Shown: one piece after another, positions 1 to 9,273 of the stretch | How positions within the stretch are numbered: position 1 is the first letter of the stretch | Layout: every line of letters starts with the position of its first letter | Assembly: GCF_030546645.1 (NCBI RefSeq) | Contig: NZ_JAUOTO010000008.1 | Location: 1-64,000 of the forward strand | DNA: 64,000 nucleotides | Direction of reading: 5' to 3' | Source: Flavitalea plasmicola | GTDB lineage: Bacteria > Bacteroidota > Bacteroidia > Chitinophagales > Chitinophagaceae | Made by a program: the position numbers and the translations under genes | Notes under the pieces: generated by a model | The model's database searches: none | What the model saw: only the letters and a program-made list of their open reading frames with translations | Told to the model about the DNA's origin: nothing

Positions 1-117
1 CTGTTGATGGATGAGTAAAAGTCCAGTGGTGCCGAATTTACAGCGACGGAAGGCACATAGCTGTCGGGAATAACAAAGGGGAAAACCTGCAGCGCCTAAT
101 CAAACCTGAAACCTATA

Positions 118-166
118 ACCTAAAACAACCTAAAACAACTCAAAACAACCCAAACCCAAAAACAAC
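118..166. repeat. Degenerate 10-bp tandem repeat downstream of glgB
   Basis: About four imperfect copies of a unit like CCTAAAACAA run up to the glgB stop codon (TAG, read on the minus strand, at 167-169). On the glgB mRNA strand this gives a G/T-rich 3' region. Positions 1-117 hold no gene I can support. The plus-strand stop at 16-18 could end a gene that lies outside the window, but five codons are not enough to call it. Confidence 0.5.
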
Positions 167-2122
167 CTACTTCAACACCACCCCTCCCAACGCCGGCAAA
201 TGCACCCGTACCTCATACCTATCCAGATCCTCATCCACCAACCTCACCCCCACCGAAGGATTAAACACATCCCCCGTCCCCCAATATTTCCGGTCATCAC
301 TATTAAATATCTCCTTCCACTCCTTTTTTCCCGACGCGTACACCGGCCAATCCATCCGCACCACAGGCGTAAGATTCAATATCACCAGCAGATCCTCCGC
401 CGGATTCTTCCCTTTACGTCGATAGACGATAACACATTCATCCCTATGCGACAGATCGATCCACTCAAATCCATACATGGAGAACTGGTTCTCATACAAT
501 GCCGGCTCGCTCCTCAATAACAGGTTCAGATCCCGCACACAATCCTTCAGTCCCCTGTGACTGTCATATTGCAGCAGATCCCAGGGCAGCTCGCTCTTGT
601 AATTCCATTCCGACGTCGATCCAAATTCGTCCCCCATGAAAAGCAGCTTCCCGCCCGGATGCGTCATCATATAGGTATACATCGCCCGCAAATTGGCAAA
701 CTTCTGCCAGTCGTCTCCCGGCATCTTATAAAGCATGGGCGACTTGCCATGCACGACCTCGTCATGGCTCAGCGGCAGCATGAAGTTCTCATCATAAAAA
801 TACATCATACTAAAGGTGAACTTATCCTGGTGATGCTTGCGGTTGATGGAGTCGAGCTTGAAGTAATTCAGCGTATCGTGCATCCAGCCCATCATCCACT
901 TCATTCCGAAGCCAAGACCGCCTGCAAAAGTAGGACGGCTTACCCCCGGCCAATCCGTCGCTTCTTCGGCGATGGTCTGAACATCCGGAAAATCCCGGAA
1001 GATCGTCTCATTCAGGTCTTTGATAAAGGCAATTGCCTCCAGATTGCCATCCCCGCCATATTCATTGGGTTCCCACCCGCCTGCCTGACGGGAATAGTTC
1101 AGCTTCAGCATGGAGCTCACGGCATCCACCCGTATCCCGTCCACATGATAGCAGTCCAGCCAATACCGGGCATTGCTGATAAGAAAGCTCTTCACCTCCC
1201 CACGCCTGTAATTGAATATATAGCTGTTCCAGTCGGGATGAAAACCCTTACGCATATCCGCATATTCATAGGTGTTGAGCCCATCGAAGAGATACAGACC
1301 ATGGGCGTCATAAGGAAAGTGAGAGGGCACCCAGTCCAGTATGACGCCGATGCCCGCCAGATGAAAAGCGTCCACCAGCGCCATAAAGCCCTGCGGATCG
1401 CCAAATCGTGAAGTAGGGGCAAAATAACCGGTCCCCTGATAGCCCCAGCTCCCGTCAAATGGATGCTCCATCACAGGCATCAGCTCCACATGCGTAAAAC
1501 CCATCTCCTTTACATAAGGCACCAGCCGCTCCCTGATCTGGTCATAGCTATTATAACGCTCTTCGTCATTTTTGTCCGGCCGCATCCAACTGGCGAGATG
1601 CACCTCGTATACGCTCCAGGGGGCCTGCAGTGAATTGTGCTGCTCCCGCCGCTGTAGCCATTCACCATCATTCCAATGGAATTTCAGGTCCCAGGTGATC
1701 GAGGCCGTATAAGGACGCTTCTCCCAAAAATAGGCATAAGGGTCGCCTTTGTCCAGCTCCTGCCCCTGTGTGTTCCGGATATGATATTTATAGGCTTCCC
1801 CCTGGGGCAGATCGGGTATAAAGCCTTCCCAGATCCCGCTCCGTTCCAGCCGCACAAATAAAGGATGGCTCTGTGGGTTCCATTTGTTGAAATGACCGAT
1901 AACAGATATATAGGTGGCGTTCGGCGCCCAGACGGCGAAATAATGCCCATCCGTTCCCCCCACGGTCATGCGGTGCGCCCCAAACAGCTTGTAGAGCTGG
2001 TAATGCGTACCCTGTTGAAAATTTTTAATATCCTCATCCGTGAACAGGGAATAGTTCCACACAGGCTTCGTAGTGTCTACGAAATGGATGTCTTCATACT
2101 GGGGTGAGTGGGATGTAGCCAA
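167..2122 (-). CDS. glgB: 1,4-alpha-glucan branching enzyme
   Basis: This enzyme cuts alpha-1,4 glucan chains and rejoins the pieces through alpha-1,6 bonds, creating the branches of glycogen in the cytoplasm. The 651-residue product has a CBM48-type N-terminal module (about 45-135) and a GH13 catalytic barrel. The four GH13 signature regions are visible: DWVPSHF (263-269), RVDAV with nucleophile D333, AEE with the probable acid/base E386, and SHDEVVHGK (452-460). The start is TTG: a TAA lies two codons upstream in frame and the next Met falls inside CBM48. It is the last glg gene of the minus-strand block but is separated from glgC by two other minus-strand genes and two plus-strand genes. 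The function is secure from the motifs and length; the start codon is inferred. Confidence 0.96.
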   Translation of the reverse strand: MATSHSPQYEDIHFVDTTKPVWNYSLFTDEDIKNFQQGTHYQLYKLFGAHRMTVGGTDGHYFAVWAPNATYISVIGHFNKWNPQSHPLFVRLERSGIWEGFIPDLPQGEAYKYHIRNTQGQELDKGDPYAYFWEKRPYTASITWDLKFHWNDGEWLQRREQHNSLQAPWSVYEVHLASWMRPDKNDEERYNSYDQIRERLVPYVKEMGFTHVELMPVMEHPFDGSWGYQGTGYFAPTSRFGDPQGFMALVDAFHLAGIGVILDWVPSHFPYDAHGLYLFDGLNTYEYADMRKGFHPDWNSYIFNYRRGEVKSFLISNARYWLDCYHVDGIRVDAVSSMLKLNYSRQAGGWEPNEYGGDGNLEAIAFIKDLNETIFRDFPDVQTIAEEATDWPGVSRPTFAGGLGFGMKWMMGWMHDTLNYFKLDSINRKHHQDKFTFSMMYFYDENFMLPLSHDEVVHGKSPMLYKMPGDDWQKFANLRAMYTYMMTHPGGKLLFMGDEFGSTSEWNYKSELPWDLLQYDSHRGLKDCVRDLNLLLRSEPALYENQFSMYGFEWIDLSHRDECVIVYRRKGKNPAEDLLVILNLTPVVRMDWPVYASGKKEWKEIFNSDDRKYWGTGDVFNPSVGVRLVDEDLDRYEVRVHLPALGGVVLK

Positions 2123-2326
2123 TTTTTATTTTTTTTATGCAATTGAACAATTTCTGCATCTGGGCGATAATCACATGCAACATGTGGGTGGAGACCAGGT
2201 CTTTAACGTAAATTTAAGGCATCAGTCTTGCATAACCCTTTTTTTACGGATAATTTGTACCCTGAACCCTGGCACAAACCTGTTCATTGAGAAACACATA
2301 CTTAAATCCATTATTGAATCTTATTC
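2123..2326. promoter_or_regulatory. Divergent promoter region, glgB / outer-membrane barrel gene
   Basis: For the plus-strand barrel gene, TTG at 2229-2231 and TAATTTG at 2252-2258 sit 20 bp apart. This resembles the Bacteroidota -33/-7 pair, although the -7 box is one base short of TAnnTTTG. For glgB on the minus strand, the palindromic TAAATTTA at 2209-2216 is one mismatch from the consensus and would give a leader of about 80 nt. Both assignments are by eye. Confidence 0.4.
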
Positions 2327-5137
2327 ATGCGCCTCCTAATTGCTTTGACCCTGGCCGTCTTTCTGCCTTTTTACTATGCCGTTGCACAATCCACCCCTCC
2401 TTCAAAGCCTTTCCTCGCGATAATAAGCGGTCGTCTTGCAGACAGCATCGAAAAGAAGAACCTTTCCAATGGTTCCGTCCTGCTGCTGCAAAAATCGGAC
2501 TCGATTATCTTCCGGCATGCCCGTACGGATAAAGACGGCAATTTCGAATTGAAGGGTATCCCCCCCGGGCACTACCTGCTGCTGGTGACCTATCCCGCCT
2601 ACGCCGATTATGCCGACGAGCTGGAAATAACGGACGCTCTCCCCCACGTTCTCCATCCCATTAGCCTGGTGCTGAAAAGCAAGCTGCTGGAAGAAGTGGT
2701 GGTCAATGGCAGCAAAGGCGCCATCCGTTTGAAAGGCGACACCATCGAGTTTAAGGCGGATAGTTTCCGGACCCAGGCCGGCGCCACCGTGGAAGAGCTG
2801 CTGAAAAAGCTGCCCGGCATCCAGGTGGACAGCAAGGGCAAGATCACCGCCCAGGGGCAATCGGTCCAAAAGGTCCTGGTAGACGGAGAAGAGTTCTTCG
2901 GCGACGATCCCACCCTGGTCACGCAAAACCTCCGGGCCGACATGGTGGACAAAGTACAGGTGTACGACAAAAAAAGCGACCAGGCCGCCTTCACAGGCAT
3001 CGATGACGGCGAAAGGAACAAGACCATCAACCTGAAGCTAAAGGACAATAAGAAGAATGGCTACTTCGGCAAGCTCAGCGGAGGACAGGGCACCGACGGC
3101 TATTACGACTACCAGGCCATGTTCAACTTCTTCCGTAAAAAAATGAAGCTGGCCGCTTATGGTATTATCTCCAACACAGGCAAGACGGGCCTGGACTGGA
3201 GGGAAAGGGATAATTATGGTCAAAGCAATGCAGGTAACATCGATTATGATGAGACCACCGGCAATTTTCAGTGGACAGGCGTAAGCAATGACTTCGATTC
3301 CTGGTCCGGACGTTACGAAGGTCAGGGCATTCCCTCTGTCAAGACCGGCGGCCTGCATTATAATGATAAGTGGGATGACGAAAGGCAATCCATCAACGGC
3401 AACTACAAGGCCATGCAGCTGAACGTCAACAACACCAGCACTACCAATTCGGAGAATATCCTGCCGGATTCCTTTTATTTCAACAACCAGACGAAACGCT
3501 CCTTCGACCACATCATACGCCATAACGCGGACGGCACTTACGAGATGAAATTCGACTCCACCTCCAGCATCAAGCTCATGGCCAATGGCGGCGTCGATCA
3601 TAAGACGACCTACAGCGATTTCACCTCTGAGGCCCTGAACAAGGACAGCGTTGTGACAAACAGGAATACCCGTACCCTTTCCACCGTCGGCGACAACCGC
3701 GCATTCAACAGCAATATACTTTGGCGAAAAAAGCTGCCTAAAAAAGGACGGACCTTTTCGTTCAACCTGCGGGAAAACTACACCAGCAATGTCTCCAACG
3801 GCATACTGAATTCTAACACCCAGTTCTTTGACAACGGCTCGCTGACCCATGACTCGCTGATCGATCAGCATAAGGATTTTCATACGGAAAACATTCTTTT
3901 GGACGGCAAGATCACTTATACCGAGCCACTCTCGAAAGTATCTTTTCTGATAATGAACTATGGCCTCTCCGTGAACAACAGCCATTCCAACCGCAATTCC
4001 TATAACAGATCGCCGGATGGGAAATACACAACACTTGATTCCCTTTACAGCAACGATTATCAATTCAACGTGCTTACCAATACGGGCGGTCTCGCCTATT
4101 CAATGGTAAAGCAAAAGATAAGGATGAATGCCGGGACCAATGTCGCCTTCACCCGGTATGACCAGCGCGACCTGCATATGGATACGACTGCTAAAAGAAG
4201 ATTTACCAACTGGTATCCCAACGCCAGCATGACGTACTCCTTCTCTTCCCAAAGAAGACTTGCTTTACGCTATAATGGCTTTATGAACCAGCCCAGCCTC
4301 AATCAGCTCCAGCCCATTCGTACCAATGACGATCCGCTGAACGTCTACGTTGGCAACCCCAACCTTAAACCTCAGTTCGTCAACCGTTTTGGCCTGAACT
4401 TCAATGACTATAAGATCCTGACGGACCGTGGTATCTGGATCGACGTCTCCTATTCATTTACGGAGAATGCCATCAGCAGCAATGTGCTGGATACGATGGG
4501 CAAAAGAAGCAGCCAGTCCATCAACGTGGATGGGAACCATAACTATTCAGGCTATCTGGGATATAATTTCAAGTGGAGAAAACCAGCGCTCAACTTCTAC
4601 GTCTTTTCGAATTTCAATATCAGCAGCAACGCCAATATCATCAACAACATTAAGAATACCACCAACAACGGCAGCTATACTTTCGGGTTCAGCATCTTCA
4701 AGTCAAAGGAAAAGAAGTATGAAGCCAGCATCCGGCCGTCCGCTACCTATACAGACAGCCGCTCGTCGATCAACACGCAAAAGCCCGTGAAATACTGGAC
4801 CTATTCCCTTCAGCCCGAATTCGATGTCTACCTGCCTTTGAAGTTCCAGGTCCATGGCGAAGCCGATGTCAACATCCGGCCGAAGAACGACGCTTTCAGG
4901 GGCAATCTCAACAATACCCTTATAAATGGCTGGCTCGGCAAAAAATTCCTGAAGAACGACGCGCTGCTCATAAAAGTCGTAGGGAACGACCTGCTCAATC
5001 AGAACGTTGGTTTCAACCGGACAACAAATAGTAACTTTATCAGCCAGAATACCTTTACCAATATCAAGCGGTTCTATATGCTGTCTGTCGTCTGGAACTT
5101 CACCAAGGCTGGTACCCCCGCACCCGACAACCGTTAA
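2327..5137 (+). CDS. Outer-membrane beta-barrel protein with regulatory-like head (TonB-receptor-like)
   Basis: The 936-residue protein starts with a signal peptide (about 1-20, ending YAVAQ). A carboxypeptidase-regulatory-like fold follows (about 30-115, with GNFELKGIPPGHYLLLV), then a plug-like segment (about 120-225, with VEELLKKLPGIQVDSKGKI and KVLVDGEEFFGDDP), and a long C-terminal region of alternating polar and aromatic strands typical of an outer-membrane barrel. This layout matches the outer membrane beta-barrel family related to TonB-dependent receptors. I see no clear TonB box and the very C-terminus is not aromatic, so energised transport is uncertain. A GLPGLI-family gene follows after 18 bp and is probably co-transcribed. 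The ligand is unknown; the glycogen genes alongside face the other way. Confidence 0.85.
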   Translation: MRLLIALTLAVFLPFYYAVAQSTPPSKPFLAIISGRLADSIEKKNLSNGSVLLLQKSDSIIFRHARTDKDGNFELKGIPPGHYLLLVTYPAYADYADELEITDALPHVLHPISLVLKSKLLEEVVVNGSKGAIRLKGDTIEFKADSFRTQAGATVEELLKKLPGIQVDSKGKITAQGQSVQKVLVDGEEFFGDDPTLVTQNLRADMVDKVQVYDKKSDQAAFTGIDDGERNKTINLKLKDNKKNGYFGKLSGGQGTDGYYDYQAMFNFFRKKMKLAAYGIISNTGKTGLDWRERDNYGQSNAGNIDYDETTGNFQWTGVSNDFDSWSGRYEGQGIPSVKTGGLHYNDKWDDERQSINGNYKAMQLNVNNTSTTNSENILPDSFYFNNQTKRSFDHIIRHNADGTYEMKFDSTSSIKLMANGGVDHKTTYSDFTSEALNKDSVVTNRNTRTLSTVGDNRAFNSNILWRKKLPKKGRTFSFNLRENYTSNVSNGILNSNTQFFDNGSLTHDSLIDQHKDFHTENILLDGKITYTEPLSKVSFLIMNYGLSVNNSHSNRNSYNRSPDGKYTTLDSLYSNDYQFNVLTNTGGLAYSMVKQKIRMNAGTNVAFTRYDQRDLHMDTTAKRRFTNWYPNASMTYSFSSQRRLALRYNGFMNQPSLNQLQPIRTNDDPLNVYVGNPNLKPQFVNRFGLNFNDYKILTDRGIWIDVSYSFTENAISSNVLDTMGKRSSQSINVDGNHNYSGYLGYNFKWRKPALNFYVFSNFNISSNANIINNIKNTTNNGSYTFGFSIFKSKEKKYEASIRPSATYTDSRSSINTQKPVKYWTYSLQPEFDVYLPLKFQVHGEADVNIRPKNDAFRGNLNNTLINGWLGKKFLKNDALLIKVVGNDLLNQNVGFNRTTNSNFISQNTFTNIKRFYMLSVVWNFTKAGTPAPDNR

Positions 5138-5155
5138 CCATTACAAGACCTATTT

Positions 5156-5902
5156 ATGAAAATATTTGTCGCAACACTTCTTTTACTGCTAACCGCAGGT
5201 TTACTGCAGGCGCAGGCGCCTAACGCCATTTTCCTCTCCCAGGGAAAGATCGAGTTCGAAAAAAAACTCAACCAATACGCCCAGCTGGATAATGACGACA
5301 CCTGGTCAGAGCTGCAGAAAAAAACACTTTCCCAGTTCCGGATCACCTATTTTGACCTCATGTTCACCCGCACGAAGACACTGTACAAACCCGGCCGGGA
5401 AGGCAGCGGCACGGCCATGGGCTGGTTCTCGGAAATGCCGGCACAGGAGAATGTCATTTACTCCGATCTGGAGGAGGAGAAAAGCGTCAGTCAGAAAAAA
5501 GTATTTGAACAATTATTCCTCGTGCAGGACAGCATCCGCAGGATCAGGTGGAAACTGACCGACGAGACACGTACCATCGCCGGTTTTTCCTGTCGTCGCG
5601 CCAACGCCATTATTATGGACTCGATCTATGTGGTAGCCTTTTATACGGATGAGATACTCACGTCCGGCGGGCCCGAATCCTTCAGTGGCCTGCCCGGCAT
5701 GATACTGGGCGTAGCCCTGCCGCACCAGCATGTTACCTGGTTCGCCACCAAGGTTGAAGCTATCAATGTAAACGATGCCCAGCTTGTATCACCGCAAAAA
5801 GGGAAAAAAACAGACAACGCCGCTTTTAAAGAGACGGTCAACGCTGCGCTCAAAGATTGGGGTAAATATGCGCAGCGCTTCCTCCAGGCCATATTTCTGT
5901 AA
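5156..5902 (+). CDS. GLPGLI family protein
   Basis: A 248-residue exported protein with a signal peptide (about 1-19, ending GLLQAQA). It carries the family signature as FSGLPGMILGVALP (about residues 178-191). Other segments typical of the family are GFSCRRANAI and VVAFYTDEI, just before the signature. GLPGLI proteins are Bacteroidota proteins of unknown function, often found beside outer-membrane barrels of the type encoded immediately upstream, as here. I infer a shared envelope role but cannot name it. Its stop codon is 2 bp from the stop of the convergent amylase gene. Confidence 0.88.
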   Translation: MKIFVATLLLLLTAGLLQAQAPNAIFLSQGKIEFEKKLNQYAQLDNDDTWSELQKKTLSQFRITYFDLMFTRTKTLYKPGREGSGTAMGWFSEMPAQENVIYSDLEEEKSVSQKKVFEQLFLVQDSIRRIRWKLTDETRTIAGFSCRRANAIIMDSIYVVAFYTDEILTSGGPESFSGLPGMILGVALPHQHVTWFATKVEAINVNDAQLVSPQKGKKTDNAAFKETVNAALKDWGKYAQRFLQAIFL

Positions 5903-5904
5903 GA

Positions 5905-7767
5905 TCAATCTCCTGAACCAAATTTCTTCAGTTCGAGGATCAGCATTTGCCTTGGTTGAACTTCTATGGGACGATGCAATGGATAATTCATCCCCGTCAA
6001 TATATCCACCGCTTCGGTAAACCCGGAAGTCCGCTCTGTATAGCGGCCCGCTTCCACTATCGCTGGAATTGAATCCGTATTCATGGCGCATAAGATCGTC
6101 TGCTGCGCATCGTACCGGAAATAAACATACAGCCCGTTCTTCGGCACATACTGCATCATCTTTCCCGTGCGCAGGGCCGATGAGCTTTTACGGAACTGCG
6201 CCAGCTTCCGAACCAGCCCCTGCACTTCTCTTTCTTCCGTAGAAAGCCCCTCGCCTGTAAAGGCGTTCTTCCTGTCTCCCTGCCATCCGCCTGGAAAATC
6301 CAGCCGGACCCAACCGTCCGGGTTGGCAAAGCCTTTCATCAGGATCTCTGTCCCGTAATATAACTGGGGAATGCCCCTGCAGGTCAGCAACCACTGGATC
6401 CCCATTTTCTGTTTAGCCACATCCTCACCCAGTTGGGAGAAGATCCGGCTCATGTCATGGTTATCCAAAAAGATGACATTACGCATCGGGTCTTTATACA
6501 GAAAATCATTGGCCATGGTATTGTACAGTTTCATCACCCCGTCTGTCCCCCCGGATTTCTCCGTCAGCGCAGGCACAATGCCGTAGAAATTACATTGAAA
6601 GTCCACCGCTCCCTGCAGGTTGCTTTTATAAGCATTGATAAGGTTGTTCTCTACAAAAAAAGCCTGGTTGGCCGTCCCATGCACCCAGGCTTCACCAAAC
6701 AGGGTGATCTTCGGATACTCGTCCGTCAGCGCTTTATTACACCGGTTCATGAACGCAAGGTCATTGTAGATATACGTATCGATCCGCCAGCCATCCACCC
6801 CAAAGGTTTCCACGCACCAGATGGCATGCTGAATGAGAAAATTAGCTACGTACGGATCCCCCTGGTTGATATCCGGCATCTCCGTAGTGAACCAACCGTC
6901 GCTGGTGATCCTGGCATCGGCCGCCGCCGCATGGGGGTCCATCAGTGGCTGATCCCGGTAGCTTGTCTGCGTGAATTGCGGCCATTGATGCAGCCAGTTC
7001 TTCGAAGGAGCATCCTGCACCAAAAAATGAAAACGCCCTACATGGTTGTACACCGCATCCTGTATCAGCTTCATGCCCCTCCGGTGCAGCTCGCCGCTGA
7101 GCTTCTTATACAGGGCGGCGCCACCCAGCCGGGCATCGATGGTATAATGGTCCGTGAATGCATAGCCATGCTCTGTCCGGTCGGGCATATCATTCTCCAG
7201 CACTGGCGTCATCCACAAAGTAGTAGCCCCCAGCCCCTGCAGATAGTCCAGATGGTCGATGATCCCCTGCATATCACCTCCGTGTCTCAAAAAGATGGAA
7301 TCCCTGTCCAGTGACTGATCCCGCATGCCGGGAACACGGTCGTTACCCGGATCGCCATTGCTCCACCTGTCAGGCATGAGGAAATAAATAAAATCGGCGC
7401 TGGTAACCCCCTGGGCAAACCTGGTGCCATTGCCGCCATTACGCGCAAGCAAAGGATAGTCGATTACTGTGTCAACACCGCTGCCTTTCAACCGTATCTT
7501 CACCATGCCCGGGCGGGCCCCCTGCCCGATCCGCAAATCCAGAAATAGATAGTGCGGATTTTGTGCGGGAGACATTTTAACCAGTTGTACCCCGGGATAG
7601 CTGATGGCCACCGAGGGGGCGGCTGTCCAGCGGACATCCCGTATCATCAACTGCACCGAAGCTTGTTTCATTCCCACCCACCAATTGGCAGGGTAGACTT
7701 TAATTCCATCCCCCGCCTGCAACGACCCGGAAAAAGCCAGGAATAAAATAAGGAAAGCTTTTCTCAT
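5905..7767 (-). CDS. Secreted GH13 alpha-glucan hydrolase (cyclomaltodextrinase / SusA-like)
   Basis: A 620-residue enzyme with a signal peptide (about 1-18), an N-terminal beta-sandwich like that of cyclomaltodextrinases (about 22-110), and a GH13 barrel. Visible motifs are FIYFLMPDRWSNGD (126-139), DAVYNH (237-242), GWRID with nucleophile D330, FGEAW with acid/base E359, and DNHD (435-438). It should hydrolyse alpha-1,4 bonds of maltodextrins or cyclodextrins in the periplasm. It lies 17 bp downstream of an SLC45-like sugar transporter on the same strand, so the pair probably forms a maltodextrin processing and uptake unit. Neopullulanase and maltogenic amylase activity are possible alternatives. 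No SusC/SusD pair is next to it. Confidence 0.9.
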   Translation of the reverse strand: MRKAFLILFLAFSGSLQAGDGIKVYPANWWVGMKQASVQLMIRDVRWTAAPSVAISYPGVQLVKMSPAQNPHYLFLDLRIGQGARPGMVKIRLKGSGVDTVIDYPLLARNGGNGTRFAQGVTSADFIYFLMPDRWSNGDPGNDRVPGMRDQSLDRDSIFLRHGGDMQGIIDHLDYLQGLGATTLWMTPVLENDMPDRTEHGYAFTDHYTIDARLGGAALYKKLSGELHRRGMKLIQDAVYNHVGRFHFLVQDAPSKNWLHQWPQFTQTSYRDQPLMDPHAAAADARITSDGWFTTEMPDINQGDPYVANFLIQHAIWCVETFGVDGWRIDTYIYNDLAFMNRCNKALTDEYPKITLFGEAWVHGTANQAFFVENNLINAYKSNLQGAVDFQCNFYGIVPALTEKSGGTDGVMKLYNTMANDFLYKDPMRNVIFLDNHDMSRIFSQLGEDVAKQKMGIQWLLTCRGIPQLYYGTEILMKGFANPDGWVRLDFPGGWQGDRKNAFTGEGLSTEEREVQGLVRKLAQFRKSSSALRTGKMMQYVPKNGLYVYFRYDAQQTILCAMNTDSIPAIVEAGRYTERTSGFTEAVDILTGMNYPLHRPIEVQPRQMLILELKKFGSGD

Positions 7768-7784
7768 ATCTGTAGTCTTGTAAA

Positions 7785-9191
7785 TTAAACGCCCGCGGCA
7801 AACCCCGCCTTCTCCTGCTGTATCCTTATAGCACCTCCGTCATACACGAACAGCACGCTGATGGCCGCGCAAATAAGACAGAACCCCGCCAGTACGATGG
7901 CATAGATGGGTTGATTACCATAAATATGTTTGACGATCCACCCGCCAAAGAGCCCGTTGATGATCTGTGGCAGCGTGATAAAGAAATTGAAGATCCCCAT
8001 ATAGATCCCCATTTTGCCGGCAGGTATACAGCCGCTGAGGATCACATATGGCATGGCGAGTATGCTGGCCCAGGCAAGCCCTACGCCTACCATGGACCAG
8101 GTCAGCATCGCCGGGTCCTTGATGAAAAAGATAGAGATAAGCCCGATCCCCCCCGCCACCAGGGACAGGGCATGGGTGAGCTTCCGGCCAATGCGGTTGG
8201 CAATAGGCGTTAGTAAAAGCGCATACATCATCGCAATGCCATTATAGACGGCAAAAGCGCTGCCTACCTTATTGCCCGCCTCATTATAAGCCACGCTCTT
8301 CGCATAGTCTCCCGACAATCCGTAGACATGCGTGGCAACGGCATCCGTCGTGAATACCCACATGCTGAACAGCGCAAACCAGCTGAAGAACTGCACCAGC
8401 CCCAGCTGCTTCATGGTCTTTGGCATCCGGATAAAATCCTTCCATATCTGCCCCACGCCCTCTTTTTCGACGCCTGCCTCCGGCTTTCCATGATATCTTT
8501 CATACTCATCAGGCGGATACTCCCGGGAAAAGATCACCGTCACGAGGATGGCAAGGATAAATACGGCCGCCCCGATATAAAAGGCATATTTGATATTATT
8601 GGCAATCCCGTCGGCTGCGGCGACCTTACTGACACCTAGCGCAGCCAGTATGTCAGGCAATGCCGAACCCACCACCGCCCCCAGCCCGATCAGAAAGGTC
8701 TGCACGGAAAATCCCAGGGTCCGCTGTCTGTCCGGAAGATTGTCGGCTACCAGGGCACGGAATGGCTCCATGGCGACGTTGAACGACGCATCCATCACCA
8801 TCACGAAGCCGGCGCCCACCCATAATGCTGGAATCCACCCCGCCATCCCGCCCGAATTCGGCAACAGCACCAGCGCCATAGAAGAAAGCAGGGCGCCTGT
8901 CAAAAAATACGGCTTACGCCTGCCCAGCCGGTTCCAGGTCCTGTCACTGTAATGTCCGATCAATGGTTGTACGATCATCCCCACCAGGGGCGCCACGATC
9001 CAGAACATAGGTAGCTGGTCCACGTCCGCGCCGAAGGAACGGAGGATGCGGCTGGTATTCGCATTCTGTAAAGCAAATCCAAACTGGATACCCATGAAAC
9101 CAAAGCTCATGGTAAACACCTGCGCGAGGGTCAGGCTCGGCTTAACGGCCGGCCCCTGACGGGAAAGACCAGGGGAAGGGGAAGATGCCAT
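7785..9191 (-). CDS. MFS sugar transporter, SLC45-like
   Basis: A 468-residue inner-membrane carrier with about 12 predicted helices. The loop between helices 2 and 3 reads GHYSDRTWNRLGRRKP, the pattern of the SLC45 / glycoside-pentoside-hexuronide branch of the major facilitator superfamily. These carriers move sugars (often sucrose or maltose) with H+ or Na+. It lies between glgC and the GH13 amylase gene and probably shares a transcript with the amylase (17 bp apart). I infer maltose or a short maltodextrin as substrate from the context; the sequence alone does not show it. Confidence 0.85.
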   Translation of the reverse strand: MASSPSPGLSRQGPAVKPSLTLAQVFTMSFGFMGIQFGFALQNANTSRILRSFGADVDQLPMFWIVAPLVGMIVQPLIGHYSDRTWNRLGRRKPYFLTGALLSSMALVLLPNSGGMAGWIPALWVGAGFVMVMDASFNVAMEPFRALVADNLPDRQRTLGFSVQTFLIGLGAVVGSALPDILAALGVSKVAAADGIANNIKYAFYIGAAVFILAILVTVIFSREYPPDEYERYHGKPEAGVEKEGVGQIWKDFIRMPKTMKQLGLVQFFSWFALFSMWVFTTDAVATHVYGLSGDYAKSVAYNEAGNKVGSAFAVYNGIAMMYALLLTPIANRIGRKLTHALSLVAGGIGLISIFFIKDPAMLTWSMVGVGLAWASILAMPYVILSGCIPAGKMGIYMGIFNFFITLPQIINGLFGGWIVKHIYGNQPIYAIVLAGFCLICAAISVLFVYDGGAIRIQQEKAGFAAGV

Positions 9192-9233
9192 AGCAATCGT
9201 TGATTATGTAAAAAATACACGTTAGCCGGCGCA

Positions 9234-9261
9234 AAGCTTCCCGGACCGGCCCGGGAAGCTT
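9234..9261. repeat. Perfect 11-bp hairpin between glgC and the transporter gene
   Basis: AAGCTTCCCGG (9234-9244) pairs with CCGGGAAGCTT (9251-9261) around a 6-nt loop. It lies in the 82-bp gap downstream of glgC and upstream of the SLC45-like gene on their transcribed strand. A run of six T occurs only about 18 nt after the hairpin, so this is not a classical terminator. It may be an attenuator, or an mRNA end or processing site separating glgAC from the uptake genes. Confidence 0.55.
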
Positions 9262-9273
9262 ACATGAATTGCA

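Noticed and set aside
1-166. Possible 3' end of a gene entering from the left (stop at 16-18 on the plus strand)
   Set aside because: Only five codons are visible; no protein feature can be supported.
557-1411. Long plus-strand frame of 284 codons opposite glgB
   Set aside because: It is antisense to a well-supported branching enzyme and shows no domain; codon pattern of the opposite strand keeps it open.
3038-4063. Minus-strand frame of 341 codons opposite the outer-membrane barrel
   Set aside because: Antisense shadow; no promoter box or domain.
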